NCBI GenBank assembly: GCA_913057235.1
Contig: CAJXNI010000015.1
Span: 16,617 to 80,616 of the forward strand
From: an uncultured Bacteroidota bacterium
Lineage (GTDB): Bacteria > Bacteroidota > Bacteroidia > Flavobacteriales > Schleiferiaceae
Length of the DNA: 64,000 nucleotides
Direction of reading: 5' to 3'
Shown: positions 1 through 9,281 of the stretch, piece by piece
Layout of the letters: every line of letters begins with the position of its first letter
Numbering within the stretch: the stretch's first letter is position 1
Program-made: the position numbers and the translations under genes
Notes under the pieces: generated by a model
Told to the model about the DNA's origin: nothing
Seen by the model: only the letters and a program-made list of their open reading frames with translations
Databases searched by the model: none

Positions 1-2345
1 TTGCGTTGATCATAGCCTTTATTATTAACCGCTATGCTGATAATACGTACAAGCTGTCAGCCACGGTTCACTTAAAGGAGAACGAAAACCCCTTGATGAG
101 TGACAATATTTCTTTAGCCTTTAATTGGGGCGGGGCCAGTGATTTGGTGCAGAGCCATGTTGCCATACTGGAATCCTACACCCATAATCACCGGGTAGCT
201 AAAAAACTTAACTGGGAGGTTAGTTACTATGGTGAAGGAAGAATTAAGGAACAGGAACTATATGAAAAAAGCCCGTTTACTGTAGAGTACGACACCACAC
301 ATCACCAACTTATTAGCGGACGCTTTCGCATTGACTTCACCAATGAAGGTTTCAGGCTAAGCCTGGATGGGGAACCCGAAGCTTTCCGAGTATATGACTA
401 TCAACTTGAAGAAGATGTTACCAATAAGGTGGAAATTAAAAATTTTGAATTCAGGGAGCAATATGCTTTTGACGAATGGATTAAAAACGACTTAGGACGT
501 TTTAAAATCCTACTCAACACTGATGACTTACCCGAGGAAAATATAGGTTATCATTTTGAATTCAATACCATTATGTCTATCACCAAAGAACTGGTGGGCT
601 CCATTGAAGTGTCTCCTCAAGATGATAATTCCTCATTGATTAATCTTAGTGCGGAAGGCCCCATAAAAGCCAAGATTGCCGATTTTCTAAACACAACCAT
701 TGAAGAATTAAGGTTTTATGAATTGGAGCAAAAGAACCAAATGGCGATAAACACTATCAATTTCATTGATGCCCAACTGGGAAGTATTATCGACACTTTA
801 AAGGATGCTGAAAATGAATTAAAACAATTCAGATCTACCAACCAAGTAGTAGACTTCGGCTCTGAGGCACAGGAAGTGTACACGCAATACCTTGAATTAG
901 AACAGCAGAAAGCACAGTTGGCATTACAGGGTCAGTATTTTGATTATTTGCAAAAATATGTCCGTAAAAACGATGACTTTTCCACCATCATGGTTCCCTC
1001 AGTTGCAGGCATTGATGATCCAGTACTAATTGATTTGATTCAGCAAATCATCGCCAAAAGTGCTGAGCGCTCCAGGGCGAAGTACACCTTGAAGCCAGAC
1101 AATCCGCTCATTATTGAATTGGAAGATGAATTAAATGAAGTTCAGGCCAAGCTTAAAGAAAGTGTTAGTAATTTGATTGATCGGCATGACCTAAAGGTAA
1201 AGCAGGTGAATGATCAATTAGAAAAAATTACAGTCCGTTATGCTAATTTGCCCAAAACGGAGCAAACCCTCATTAACCTGCGCAGAAAATACGAGATGAG
1301 TAATCAGCAATACATCTATTTAGTTCAAAAAAGATCAGAGGCAGGCATTAGTAAAGCTGCAAATACGCCTGATACTCGAGTGATAGATCCTGCAATAGAT
1401 ACAGGACAGCCCCCTATTGCTCCATCACCATCCCGCAATTATGCCATAGCACTGGCCTTAGGTTTTATAATACCCGTGGGCTATGTTTTTTTAACCGATA
1501 TTTTCGATAATAAAATAAGAACGTTTCAAAGCCTGGAGAGGATAACCAGTATCCCCATTTTAGGTGCAGTAGCCCATTCTAATAAAGGCACCAATTTGGT
1601 CGCTTATCAAAATCCTAAATCACCAATATCAGAGGGATTTAGAGCCATTAGAACCAATCTTCAATTCCTTTTTAAGGATAGAGATGCTAAAACCAAAACT
1701 ATTTTAATCACCTCCTCTGTTGGAGGCGAAGGCAAAACATTTTGCTCCATTAATCTGGCCTCTATAATTGCTATGGCTGGTGCTAAAACCGTTCTGGTGG
1801 GTGTTGATTTACGAAAGCCAAAAATTTTCAATGATTTTGGATTAACCAATGAAATTGGTTTGACCAGTCTTTTAGCCGGTGCTAAATCCTTCAACCAGAT
1901 TATTCAGCCCTCAGGCTACGAGAATCTGGACATTATTTCAGCTGGGCCGATTCCTCCAAATCCCTCTGAACTGATTCTTAGCGATCAATTTAAGGACTTA
2001 ATAGAAAAGCTTAGGGATACCTATGAGTATGTCATTATGGATACACCTCCTGTTGGTCTTGTAGCTGATAGTCTACAGCTTATGAGATATGCTGACGTTA
2101 GTTTATACGTGGCTCGCCAGGATTACACAAAACGAGAAGCACTCCAATTCATCAATGACCAGTATGCCAATAAACGCGTACGAAATCTCTCTATTCTATT
2201 TAATGATGTACAGGCTAAAAGAGGTTATGGATATGGATATGGATATGGATATGGATATGGATACGGTTATGGATACGGTTATGGGTATGGATACGGTTAC
2301 TATGAGGATGACAAGGAGAATTCAAAAAAGCCGAAGAAGGCATAA
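1..2345 (+). CDS. Wzc-like polysaccharide chain-length regulator and tyrosine autokinase (5' partial)
   Basis: Inner-membrane co-polymerase/BY-kinase that controls export of capsule or exopolysaccharide. The reading frame is open to the first base, so the start and most of the first membrane segment lie upstream. Visible in order: the end of TM1, a periplasmic Wzz-type region with long coiled-coil stretches (about residues 240-440), a second membrane segment near residue 480, then the kinase: Walker A GGEGKT near 573, Walker A' with VGVDLRKPK near 598, and Walker B VIMDTPPVG near 676. The C-terminal tyrosine cluster that is autophosphorylated in this family is here 13 consecutive Gly-Tyr dipeptides followed by a Lys-rich end. 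The next gene is convergent. It is probably the last gene of an upstream polysaccharide cluster. Confidence 0.93.
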   Translation, partial: ALIIAFIINRYADNTYKLSATVHLKENENPLMSDNISLAFNWGGASDLVQSHVAILESYTHNHRVAKKLNWEVSYYGEGRIKEQELYEKSPFTVEYDTTHHQLISGRFRIDFTNEGFRLSLDGEPEAFRVYDYQLEEDVTNKVEIKNFEFREQYAFDEWIKNDLGRFKILLNTDDLPEENIGYHFEFNTIMSITKELVGSIEVSPQDDNSSLINLSAEGPIKAKIADFLNTTIEELRFYELEQKNQMAINTINFIDAQLGSIIDTLKDAENELKQFRSTNQVVDFGSEAQEVYTQYLELEQQKAQLALQGQYFDYLQKYVRKNDDFSTIMVPSVAGIDDPVLIDLIQQIIAKSAERSRAKYTLKPDNPLIIELEDELNEVQAKLKESVSNLIDRHDLKVKQVNDQLEKITVRYANLPKTEQTLINLRRKYEMSNQQYIYLVQKRSEAGISKAANTPDTRVIDPAIDTGQPPIAPSPSRNYAIALALGFIIPVGYVFLTDIFDNKIRTFQSLERITSIPILGAVAHSNKGTNLVAYQNPKSPISEGFRAIRTNLQFLFKDRDAKTKTILITSSVGGEGKTFCSINLASIIAMAGAKTVLVGVDLRKPKIFNDFGLTNEIGLTSLLAGAKSFNQIIQPSGYENLDIISAGPIPPNPSELILSDQFKDLIEKLRDTYEYVIMDTPPVGLVADSLQLMRYADVSLYVARQDYTKREALQFINDQYANKRVRNLSILFNDVQAKRGYGYGYGYGYGYGYGYGYGYGYGYGYYEDDKENSKKPKKA
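2223..2300 (+). repeat. In-frame hexanucleotide repeat encoding 13 Gly-Tyr dipeptides
   Basis: Thirteen hexamers of the form GGnTAy lie in tandem; five consecutive ones are identical (GGATAT), the others vary at the third codon positions (GGATAC, GGTTAT, GGGTAT). Because the unit is six bases, gain or loss of units alters tail length but keeps the frame. It lies in the tyrosine tail of the Wzc-like kinase. Confidence 0.95.
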
Positions 2346-2369
2346 TTGCCTGGCAATGTAAAAAATATA

Positions 2370-2391
2370 AAGGGGAGCCGTGGCTCCCCTT
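2370..2391. terminator. Hairpin between convergent genes
   Basis: A perfect 10-bp inverted repeat (AAGGGGAGCC, GT, GGCTCCCCTT) lies between the kinase stop and the aminotransferase stop. Read on the minus strand it is followed by a T-rich run, so it best fits a terminator for the minus-strand gene; it may also stop plus-strand transcripts. Confidence 0.75.
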
Positions 2392-2421
2392 ACTAATCAT
2401 CTAGTAATCAAATTATTGGCT

Positions 2422-3654
2422 TTAGAATTCTGAGGATAGTTGTTTCTTCTGCTGCCTCAATTTCATTTTAAATAACTCACTCAAAGCCTCAAAGATCCGG
2501 TCAAAATTATCATCAGTTAGATTGGATCCACTAGGTAGGCAAAGGCCATTTTCAAACAAGTAGTCAGAAACCCCGCGGCCGTAATACTTAACTCCTTTAA
2601 ATACCGGCTGTTGGTGCATCGGTTTCCATAAGGGCCTTGCTTCAATTTTATGTTTCAATAAGTGCTTTCTGATGTCTTCCCTAGACAGTCCCATATTATT
2701 AGCGGGATCAACAAGAATGGCCGTAAGCCATCTATTTGAATGGCTATCGCTTTTCTCAATCTGGAAGCGTATATTCAAACCAAGGTTATTCCAATTTTCA
2801 AAAAACGTCACGTACCGTTGGAAGTTTGCCCTACGCTGCTTTACCCTCAAGTCCAATACGCGCATTTGTCCTCTACCAATGCCCGCCAACACATTGCTCA
2901 TGCGGTAATTAAAGCCAATTTTGGAGTGTTCATAATGCGGGGCCTCATCACGAGCCTGAGTGGCTAAATGCAATGCCTCTTTTGCTTTTTCAGGCTTAGA
3001 GGTTACTAAAGCACCTCCGCCACTGGTAGTGATAATCTTGTTGCCATTGAAAGAATAGATACCATAGTCTCCCCAGCTTCCCGTTTTTTTACCCATAAAT
3101 GTTGAGCCCAATGATTCAGCGGCATCTTCAACCACTATCATGTTGTACTTACTGGCGATGGCATTGATACGATCCATCTTGGCGGGCATTCCATAAAGGT
3201 GTACTGGAATTATCACTTTTGGGGTCAATCCTTCATCACTTGCCAGGGTATCTTCAATAGCCTGTTCTAACAAATCAGGATCCATATTCCATGTATCAGG
3301 CTCACTATCAATAAAAACTGCATTAGAACCAGCGTAGAAAATAGGGTTAGCCGAACCACAAAAGGTGAAGCTTTGACAAAAAACTACATCTTTAGGACCA
3401 ATATCTTCCAGGGTTAGAGCCACGTGAATGGCTGAGGTGCCGGATGATAAGGCTACGGCATGCTTAACCCCATTGTAAGACTCAAGATCACGTTCAAATT
3501 CGTTGACATGTGGTCCTAAAGGTGCAATCCAATTGGATTCAAATGCTTGTAAAACAAAATTTTCCTCCTGCTGCCCCATATGGGGTGGACTTAACCAAAT
3601 TTTTTCTGCTTCCTCCAAGAACGGCAAGTTTATAATGTCAAATATAGTGCGCAA
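2422..3654 (-). CDS. DegT/DnrJ/EryC1/StrS family PLP-dependent sugar aminotransferase
   Basis: Transfers an amino group to a nucleotide-linked keto-sugar for surface polysaccharide or glycan synthesis. The 410-residue length fits the family. Family landmarks are IWLSPPHMG and NWIAPLGPHV near the N-terminus, ALSSGTSAIHVAL for cofactor phosphate binding, VVEDAAESLG with the aspartate that holds the PLP ring nitrogen, and the Schiff-base lysine in SFNGNKIITTSGGG near residue 205. The start at 3654 leaves about 18 residues before the conserved block. Its closest known relatives appear to be PglE/PseC-like enzymes acting on bacillosamine-type sugars, but the substrate cannot be read from the sequence. 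Its position beside the Wzc-like gene supports a role in polysaccharide synthesis. Confidence 0.9.
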   Translation of the reverse strand: MRTIFDIINLPFLEEAEKIWLSPPHMGQQEENFVLQAFESNWIAPLGPHVNEFERDLESYNGVKHAVALSSGTSAIHVALTLEDIGPKDVVFCQSFTFCGSANPIFYAGSNAVFIDSEPDTWNMDPDLLEQAIEDTLASDEGLTPKVIIPVHLYGMPAKMDRINAIASKYNMIVVEDAAESLGSTFMGKKTGSWGDYGIYSFNGNKIITTSGGGALVTSKPEKAKEALHLATQARDEAPHYEHSKIGFNYRMSNVLAGIGRGQMRVLDLRVKQRRANFQRYVTFFENWNNLGLNIRFQIEKSDSHSNRWLTAILVDPANNMGLSREDIRKHLLKHKIEARPLWKPMHQQPVFKGVKYYGRGVSDYLFENGLCLPSGSNLTDDNFDRIFEALSELFKMKLRQQKKQLSSEF

Positions 3655-3752
3655 TTAGATGTAAACAATGACAAACTACTTTGAATCCGTAAGCGCTAAA
3701 ATAAAAAGACACTCCTTCAATATTATACAATTACATTCTGAAAAAAACATAC

Positions 3753-4583
3753 CTAAAACAAATAAGGTTTTTGCAAAATCAGTATATCCTGAAAGTTTTT
3801 AGTATCTCGCAGACCATCCCACTTCCCTTTAAAATTAAGCTTTACTTCAAATCCGCAACGCTGGCAAACCTTTAAGAGAAAAATCTCTTCAAAAGCTACA
3901 TTGGCAGCCTTCACCTTACTGGACATTAGGGCATAATTGCCACGGTGGTGAGGAAACTTAAAGAAGGCTTTTTCTACATTATAAGACCTCTCTTTATTTA
4001 AAAGAAAAAAGGTGGCATACAAATACCCTCCCGGATTGAGAGTTCTAAAGGCTTCTTTTAGGTAGTTTAAGGTTTCTCCCTCTTGTAAGTGGGTAAAAAG
4101 CGAATTGGCTACAGCAAAATCGAAATGATTATCGGGGTAAGGAAAAACAAAGCTTTCCGCATTTGCCCCTGCGGCTGTATAAAGGTCATTAACCAAGGAA
4201 ACATGGGTGAATTTAAAGTTGCTGTATCTTACGCTTATATGTCGTGTACAAAATTTAACGCCCTTGGCAACTACATCAAAACCTTCATAGCAACCATTTT
4301 CAGATAAATAAGCTGTAAGCGGATAAGCAACGCGTCCCATGCCGGAGCCAATATCTAAGACCTTTGAATCCGGACTTATTAATCCTTCTTTCTTAGCGAG
4401 ACTTAAAACCTCTTTTCCTTCTTTAATAAAATCTCCGCGGCCTGTAAAAATATCACCCTTCCGGGGAAGCATCAATCCATTGAAATACTCCGTCTTTTCC
4501 CAAGTAAAAAATCCGGCCAGTTTCCTGGCCGGATATCTTAAATTAATTGGTAAAGAGTAGTATAAACTGCGCAAAAAACCCAT
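3753..4583 (-). CDS. Class I SAM-dependent methyltransferase
   Basis: A 276-residue soluble protein with a Rossmann methyltransferase core. Motif I is VLDIGSGMGR (residues 75-84); a post-motif acidic strand (YEGFDV), motif II (HFDFAVANSLFTH) and motif III (LNPGGYLYATFF) follow in the usual order. The substrate is unknown; relatives are often found in glycan clusters. Its start codon overlaps the stop of the DUF3467 gene by one base (TAATG), so the two are translationally coupled and this gene sits at the end of the rpoBC transcript. Confidence 0.85.
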   Translation of the reverse strand: MGFLRSLYYSLPINLRYPARKLAGFFTWEKTEYFNGLMLPRKGDIFTGRGDFIKEGKEVLSLAKKEGLISPDSKVLDIGSGMGRVAYPLTAYLSENGCYEGFDVVAKGVKFCTRHISVRYSNFKFTHVSLVNDLYTAAGANAESFVFPYPDNHFDFAVANSLFTHLQEGETLNYLKEAFRTLNPGGYLYATFFLLNKERSYNVEKAFFKFPHHRGNYALMSSKVKAANVAFEEIFLLKVCQRCGFEVKLNFKGKWDGLRDTKNFQDILILQKPYLF

Positions 4584-4927
4584 TATGCCTGGCCCTTAGG
4601 ACCTCCAAAATTTAGGGGCATTTGCTTTTGCTCTACATCTCTTATCTCTCCATGCAGCTGTTCAAAACGACTCACGTTGTCTGCTAATGCTCTTAATACA
4701 CGTTTAGCGTGCTGGGGCGTTAAAACAATTCTAGATTTAACCTTAGCCTTGGGAACGCCCGGCATAACCTTTATGAAATCAAGTACAAATTCACTAGGCG
4801 AGTGATTAATGATGGCCAGGTTGGAATAAATGCCTTCCGCAATTTCTTCACTTAGCTCCACATTAATCTGCCCGTCTTGTCCTTGTAGATTGGCACTTTC
4901 GTTTTGATTTCCTTTTTGCTCTGCCAT
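4583..4927 (-). CDS. DUF3467 domain protein
   Basis: A 114-residue protein made almost wholly of the DUF3467 domain: a Gln/Asn-rich start, then strands such as EGIYSNLAIINHSPSEFVLD, a basic KVKSRIVLTPQHAKR segment and a C-terminal helix. Its function is unknown; the family is small, cytosolic and, to my recollection, often found directly after rpoC in Bacteroidota. Here it begins three bases after the rpoC stop and overlaps the next gene by one base, so it is co-expressed with RNA polymerase. A role linked to transcription is inferred only from that position. Confidence 0.88.
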   Translation of the reverse strand: MAEQKGNQNESANLQGQDGQINVELSEEIAEGIYSNLAIINHSPSEFVLDFIKVMPGVPKAKVKSRIVLTPQHAKRVLRALADNVSRFEQLHGEIRDVEQKQMPLNFGGPKGQA

Positions 4928-4930
4928 AAA

Positions 4931-7900
4931 CTAGCTTTCAACAGTTTCTTGCTCATCTTGAATCTCTACAGATTGAGAACTTTTGAGCTTTTCATATTCG
5001 GCCTTTGAGCCCACAATAATATTATCATAGGACTTCATACCGGTACCTGCTGGTATTTTATGCCCCACAATTACATTCTCCTTAAGACCTTCAAGTGTAT
5101 CGCGCTTGCCGTTTACAGCTGCTTCATTAAGTACCTTGGTAGTTTCCTGGAAGGAAGCTGCCGAAATAAAGGACTTAGTTTGTAATGAAGCTCTGGTAAT
5201 ACCTTGAAGCATTGGCCTAGCTGTGGCGGGCTGTGCATCTCGGGCTTGAACCAAGTTTTTATCTGCTCTGCGTAGTAAAGAGTTTTCATCTCTCAATCTG
5301 CGCGCTGTGATAATTTGGCCGGGTTTCAGCTCTTCTGAGTCGCCAGCATCTTCCACTACCTTCTTGTCAAAAATCCAATCGTTCTGTTCAATGAAGTCAT
5401 TTTTGTGCACCAAATTGCGCTCTAAGAAAGTTGTATCGCCTGGATCCTGAATTTCAACTTTACGCATCATTTGACGTACAATTACTTCAAAGTGCTTGTC
5501 GTTGATTTTTACGCCCTGCAAACGATATACCTCCTGTACTTCATTTACCAAATACTCCTGTACGGCATTTGGGCCCTGGATAGAAAGGATATCAGCTGGA
5601 GTGATGGCTCCTTCAGAAAGTGGCATACCTGCTCTTACAAAATCGTTCTCTTGAACTAGAATTTGCTTGCTTAAATTGATTAGATATTTCTTCTTCTCAC
5701 CGGTGCGGCTTTCTACAATTATTTCGCGGTTACCACGCTTAATTTTACCGTATGAAACCACGCCATCAATTTCTGAAACCACCGCAGGGTTAGACGGGTT
5801 ACGCGCCTCAAAAAGCTCTGTTACCCGTGGTAAACCGCCGGTAATATCGCCCGCTTTAGAAGATTTTCTAGGAATTTTAACCAGCGTTTTACCGGCTTTT
5901 ATTTCATCACCTTCTTCTACGATAATATGGGCTCCAACTGGCAAGTTGTAGTGCTTGAGTTCTTCACCCTCATCATTTACTATGGAGATGGTTGGAATGA
6001 GCTTTTTATTTCTGTTTTCAGAAATAACTTTTTCCATAAAGCCAGTTTGCTCGTCAATCTCTACTCTAAAGGTAACCCCTTGCTCAATATCCGAGAACTG
6101 GATTTTACCAGCAGTTTCTGAAATAATAACTGCGTTGTAAGGATCCCATTCGCAAATTACATCACCCTTCTTAACCTTGTCTCCATCTTTCTTTTTCATG
6201 ATGGAGCCGTAAGGAATATTGTTGGTAGCCAGGTTAATATTCGTTTTGGTGTCTACTAAGCGCATTTCAGCTGTGCGGCCAATAACCACTTCCACCTGAT
6301 TGCCTTCAGCATCTTCGCCATCTACGGTGCGTAGTTCATCAAAAACCACTTTACCATCAAATTTGGCCGTTATGCTAGACTCCTCAGAAATGTTACCTGC
6401 GGTACCCCCTACGTGGAAAGTACGTAAGGTTAGCTGTGTTCCAGGTTCTCCAATGGATTGTGCCGCAATTACACCCACGGCTTCACCACGCTGTACTTCT
6501 TTACCAGTAGCGAGGTTTCGGCCGTAGCATTTGGAGCAAATCCCGCGCTTGCTCTCGCAAGTTAGGGCTGAACGCACCTCAACCATCTGCAAGGCAGATT
6601 CTTCAATCTTACGGGCAATAGGCTCTTCAATAAGCTCGCCCGACTCTACGTAGGTTTCTCCAGAAACGGGATCTACAACATCGTGCAAAGATACCCGGCC
6701 TAGAATACGATCATACAGTGGTTCTACTACCTCTTCGTTTTTCTTAAGAGCAGTAACTTCTAGGCCTCTTAGCGTGCCGCAATCTTCTTCATTGATGATT
6801 ACGTCTTGGGCCACATCCACCAATCTACGCGTTAAGTAACCCGCATCAGCCGTTTTAAGAGCCGTATCCGCCAATCCTTTACGAGCACCGTGGGTGGAAA
6901 TAAAGTACTCTAGAATGGATAAGCCTTCCTTAAAGTTTGAAATAATTGGGTTCTCAATAATTTCACCGCCCCCTGAGCCAGATTTCTGAGGCTTGGCCAT
7001 CAAGCCCCGCATACCTGAGAGCTGACGAATCTGCTCTTTTGAACCCCGTGCACCGGAATCCAACATCATAAAGATAGGGTTAAATCCTTGGCGATCAGTG
7101 GTAAGGTGGTGCATGGCACGCTCCGTAAGACGGGCGTTGGTATTGGTCCACACATCAATTACTTGGTTGTATCGTTCATTGTTGGTAATAAGACCCATAT
7201 TATAGCTGGAAAGGATGCTTTCAATTTGCTTTTCAGCATCTTCAACCAGGGTTTCTTTCTCCTGAGGAATAATAATATCACCAAGTGAGAAGGATAAACC
7301 TCCGCGGAAAGCGGTCATGAACCCTAAAGATTTGATCTCGTCTAAGAAATGTGCTGTGGTAGGAACATCTGTTTTCTTGAGAATATCTGAGATAATCTCT
7401 CTTAGGGCTTTTTTGGTAAGCACTTGGTTGATGTAACCTACGTTAGAAGGAACTGCCTTATTGAAAAGAATTCTTCCTAAAGTAGTTTCAATAACTTTAG
7501 TTACCAACTGGCCTTCTTCTTCAACCTTAGCACGAACTTTCACCTTGGCGTTAAGCTCAACGCGTTGCTCATTAAAAGCTATTTCTGCTTCCTCGGCTGA
7601 GTAGAAGGTTAAGCCCTCACCCTTAACGGTTACCGTTTCATCAGTAACCTTCATTTTGGTCATGTAATACAGACCCAAAACCATGTCTTGAGAAGGTACG
7701 GTAATAGGTGAACCGTTGGCCGGATTAAGGATATTATGCGAAGCCAACATGAGAATCTGCGCCTCTAAAATAGCTGCCGATCCTAAAGGTAAATGCACCG
7801 CCATTTGGTCCCCGTCAAAATCTGCGTTAAACGCAGTACAAGCCAGTGGGTGTAACTGAATAGCTTTACCCTCAATTAGCTTAGGCTGAAAAGCCTGAAT

Positions 7901-9256
7901 ACCTAAACGGTGAAGCGTTGGAGCACGGTTAAGTAAAACCGGATGACTCTTCATCACGTTTTCTAAAATATCCCAAACTACCGGCTCGCGCTTATCAATA
8001 ATTTTCTTGGCGGATTTTACAGTCTTAACAATACCTCTTTCAATAAGCTTACGCACAATGAAAGGCTTGTAAAGCTCAGCCGCCATATTTTTAGGCAGCC
8101 CGCATTCATGCAATTTCATCTCGGGTCCAACCACGATTACGGAACGTGCTGAGTAATCTACCCTTTTACCTAAGAGGTTTTGACGGAAACGACCTTGCTT
8201 GCCTTTTAGTGAATCTGAAAGCGATTTCAAGGCGCGGTTGCTATCGGTTTTAACCGCACTAGACTTACGGGTATTGTCAAAGAGAGAATCTACCGCCTCT
8301 TGTAACATCCGTTTCTCATTACGCAAAATCACCTCAGGAGCTTTAATCTCCATCAATCGCTTTAAGCGATTATTACGGATAATTACTCTACGGTATAAGT
8401 CATTCAAATCTGAAGTAGCAAATCGGCCACCATCTAGAGGCACCAAGGGTCTTAGCTCTGGTGGAATAATGGGCACCACCTTCACAATCATCCACTCTGG
8501 ACGGTTTTCTATGCGGGTACTGGCATCGCGGAAAGCTTCTACTACCTGCAAGCGCTTTAAAGCTTCTTGCTTACGCTGCTGAGAAGTTTCCGTATTGGCC
8601 TTGTGTCTAAGATCATACGAAAGTTGATCCAAGTCTAAGCGTGAAAGCAAGGCGATAAGCGCCTCAGCCCCCATTTTTGCAATAAACTTGTTGGGGTCGC
8701 TATCGTCTAAGTATTGGTTTTCAACAGGCAAGCGGTCGTAGATTTCTAAATACTCTTCTTCCGTTAAGTACTCCATGTATTGCAATGGCGTGCCATCGGG
8801 CTTGGTGGCTTCTCCTGCTTGAATTACCACGTAACGTTCGTAGTAAATAATCATGTCTAATTTCTTAGACGGAAGGCCCAGCAGATAACCAATCTTATTA
8901 GGAAGCGATTTAAAGTACCAAATGTGTGCAACAGGTACCACCAAATTAATGTGGCCCACACGCTCTCTACGTACTTTTTTCTCGGTTACCTCTACTCCAC
9001 AACGGTCACAAACAATGCCTTTGTAGCGAATACGCTTATACTTACCGCAGGCACACTCATAGTCTTTTACAGGACCAAAGATGCGCTCACAAAACAGACC
9101 ATCACGTTCTGGTTTATGGGTACGGTAGTTAATTGTTTCAGGTTTTAGCACCTCTCCGTGGGAGCGCTCTAACAAGAACTCTGGTGATGCAAGGCTAATG
9201 GTAATGCTGCTAAAATTACTGCTAAAGCCGTTTTTATCGTTTTTCCTTAAAGCCAT
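4931..9256 (-). CDS. rpoC: DNA-directed RNA polymerase subunit beta'
   Basis: Largest catalytic subunit of RNA polymerase, 1441 residues, full length. The N-terminal zinc site CACGKYKRI...CDRCG lies near residue 67, the catalytic NADFDGD loop that binds the two magnesium ions near 475, and the second zinc-binding cysteine cluster ([11 protein letters not shown]) near 898-908. The trigger-loop region reads [16 protein letters not shown]. It lies 25 bases after rpoB in the universally conserved rpoBC order and is followed closely by DUF3467. No insertions or lesions were seen. Confidence 0.99.
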   Translation of the reverse strand: MALRKNDKNGFSSNFSSITISLASPEFLLERSHGEVLKPETINYRTHKPERDGLFCERIFGPVKDYECACGKYKRIRYKGIVCDRCGVEVTEKKVRRERVGHINLVVPVAHIWYFKSLPNKIGYLLGLPSKKLDMIIYYERYVVIQAGEATKPDGTPLQYMEYLTEEEYLEIYDRLPVENQYLDDSDPNKFIAKMGAEALIALLSRLDLDQLSYDLRHKANTETSQQRKQEALKRLQVVEAFRDASTRIENRPEWMIVKVVPIIPPELRPLVPLDGGRFATSDLNDLYRRVIIRNNRLKRLMEIKAPEVILRNEKRMLQEAVDSLFDNTRKSSAVKTDSNRALKSLSDSLKGKQGRFRQNLLGKRVDYSARSVIVVGPEMKLHECGLPKNMAAELYKPFIVRKLIERGIVKTVKSAKKIIDKREPVVWDILENVMKSHPVLLNRAPTLHRLGIQAFQPKLIEGKAIQLHPLACTAFNADFDGDQMAVHLPLGSAAILEAQILMLASHNILNPANGSPITVPSQDMVLGLYYMTKMKVTDETVTVKGEGLTFYSAEEAEIAFNEQRVELNAKVKVRAKVEEEGQLVTKVIETTLGRILFNKAVPSNVGYINQVLTKKALREIISDILKKTDVPTTAHFLDEIKSLGFMTAFRGGLSFSLGDIIIPQEKETLVEDAEKQIESILSSYNMGLITNNERYNQVIDVWTNTNARLTERAMHHLTTDRQGFNPIFMMLDSGARGSKEQIRQLSGMRGLMAKPQKSGSGGGEIIENPIISNFKEGLSILEYFISTHGARKGLADTALKTADAGYLTRRLVDVAQDVIINEEDCGTLRGLEVTALKKNEEVVEPLYDRILGRVSLHDVVDPVSGETYVESGELIEEPIARKIEESALQMVEVRSALTCESKRGICSKCYGRNLATGKEVQRGEAVGVIAAQSIGEPGTQLTLRTFHVGGTAGNISEESSITAKFDGKVVFDELRTVDGEDAEGNQVEVVIGRTAEMRLVDTKTNINLATNNIPYGSIMKKKDGDKVKKGDVICEWDPYNAVIISETAGKIQFSDIEQGVTFRVEIDEQTGFMEKVISENRNKKLIPTISIVNDEGEELKHYNLPVGAHIIVEEGDEIKAGKTLVKIPRKSSKAGDITGGLPRVTELFEARNPSNPAVVSEIDGVVSYGKIKRGNREIIVESRTGEKKKYLINLSKQILVQENDFVRAGMPLSEGAITPADILSIQGPNAVQEYLVNEVQEVYRLQGVKINDKHFEVIVRQMMRKVEIQDPGDTTFLERNLVHKNDFIEQNDWIFDKKVVEDAGDSEELKPGQIITARRLRDENSLLRRADKNLVQARDAQPATARPMLQGITRASLQTKSFISAASFQETTKVLNEAAVNGKRDTLEGLKENVIVGHKIPAGTGMKSYDNIIVGSKAEYEKLKSSQSVEIQDEQETVES

Positions 9257-9281
9257 ATTCGGAAATTTATTCTAAAAGTTA

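Noticed and set aside
2215..2400. Minus-strand open frame rich in His-Ile repeats
   Set aside because: It is the antisense shadow of the Gly-Tyr hexamer repeat.
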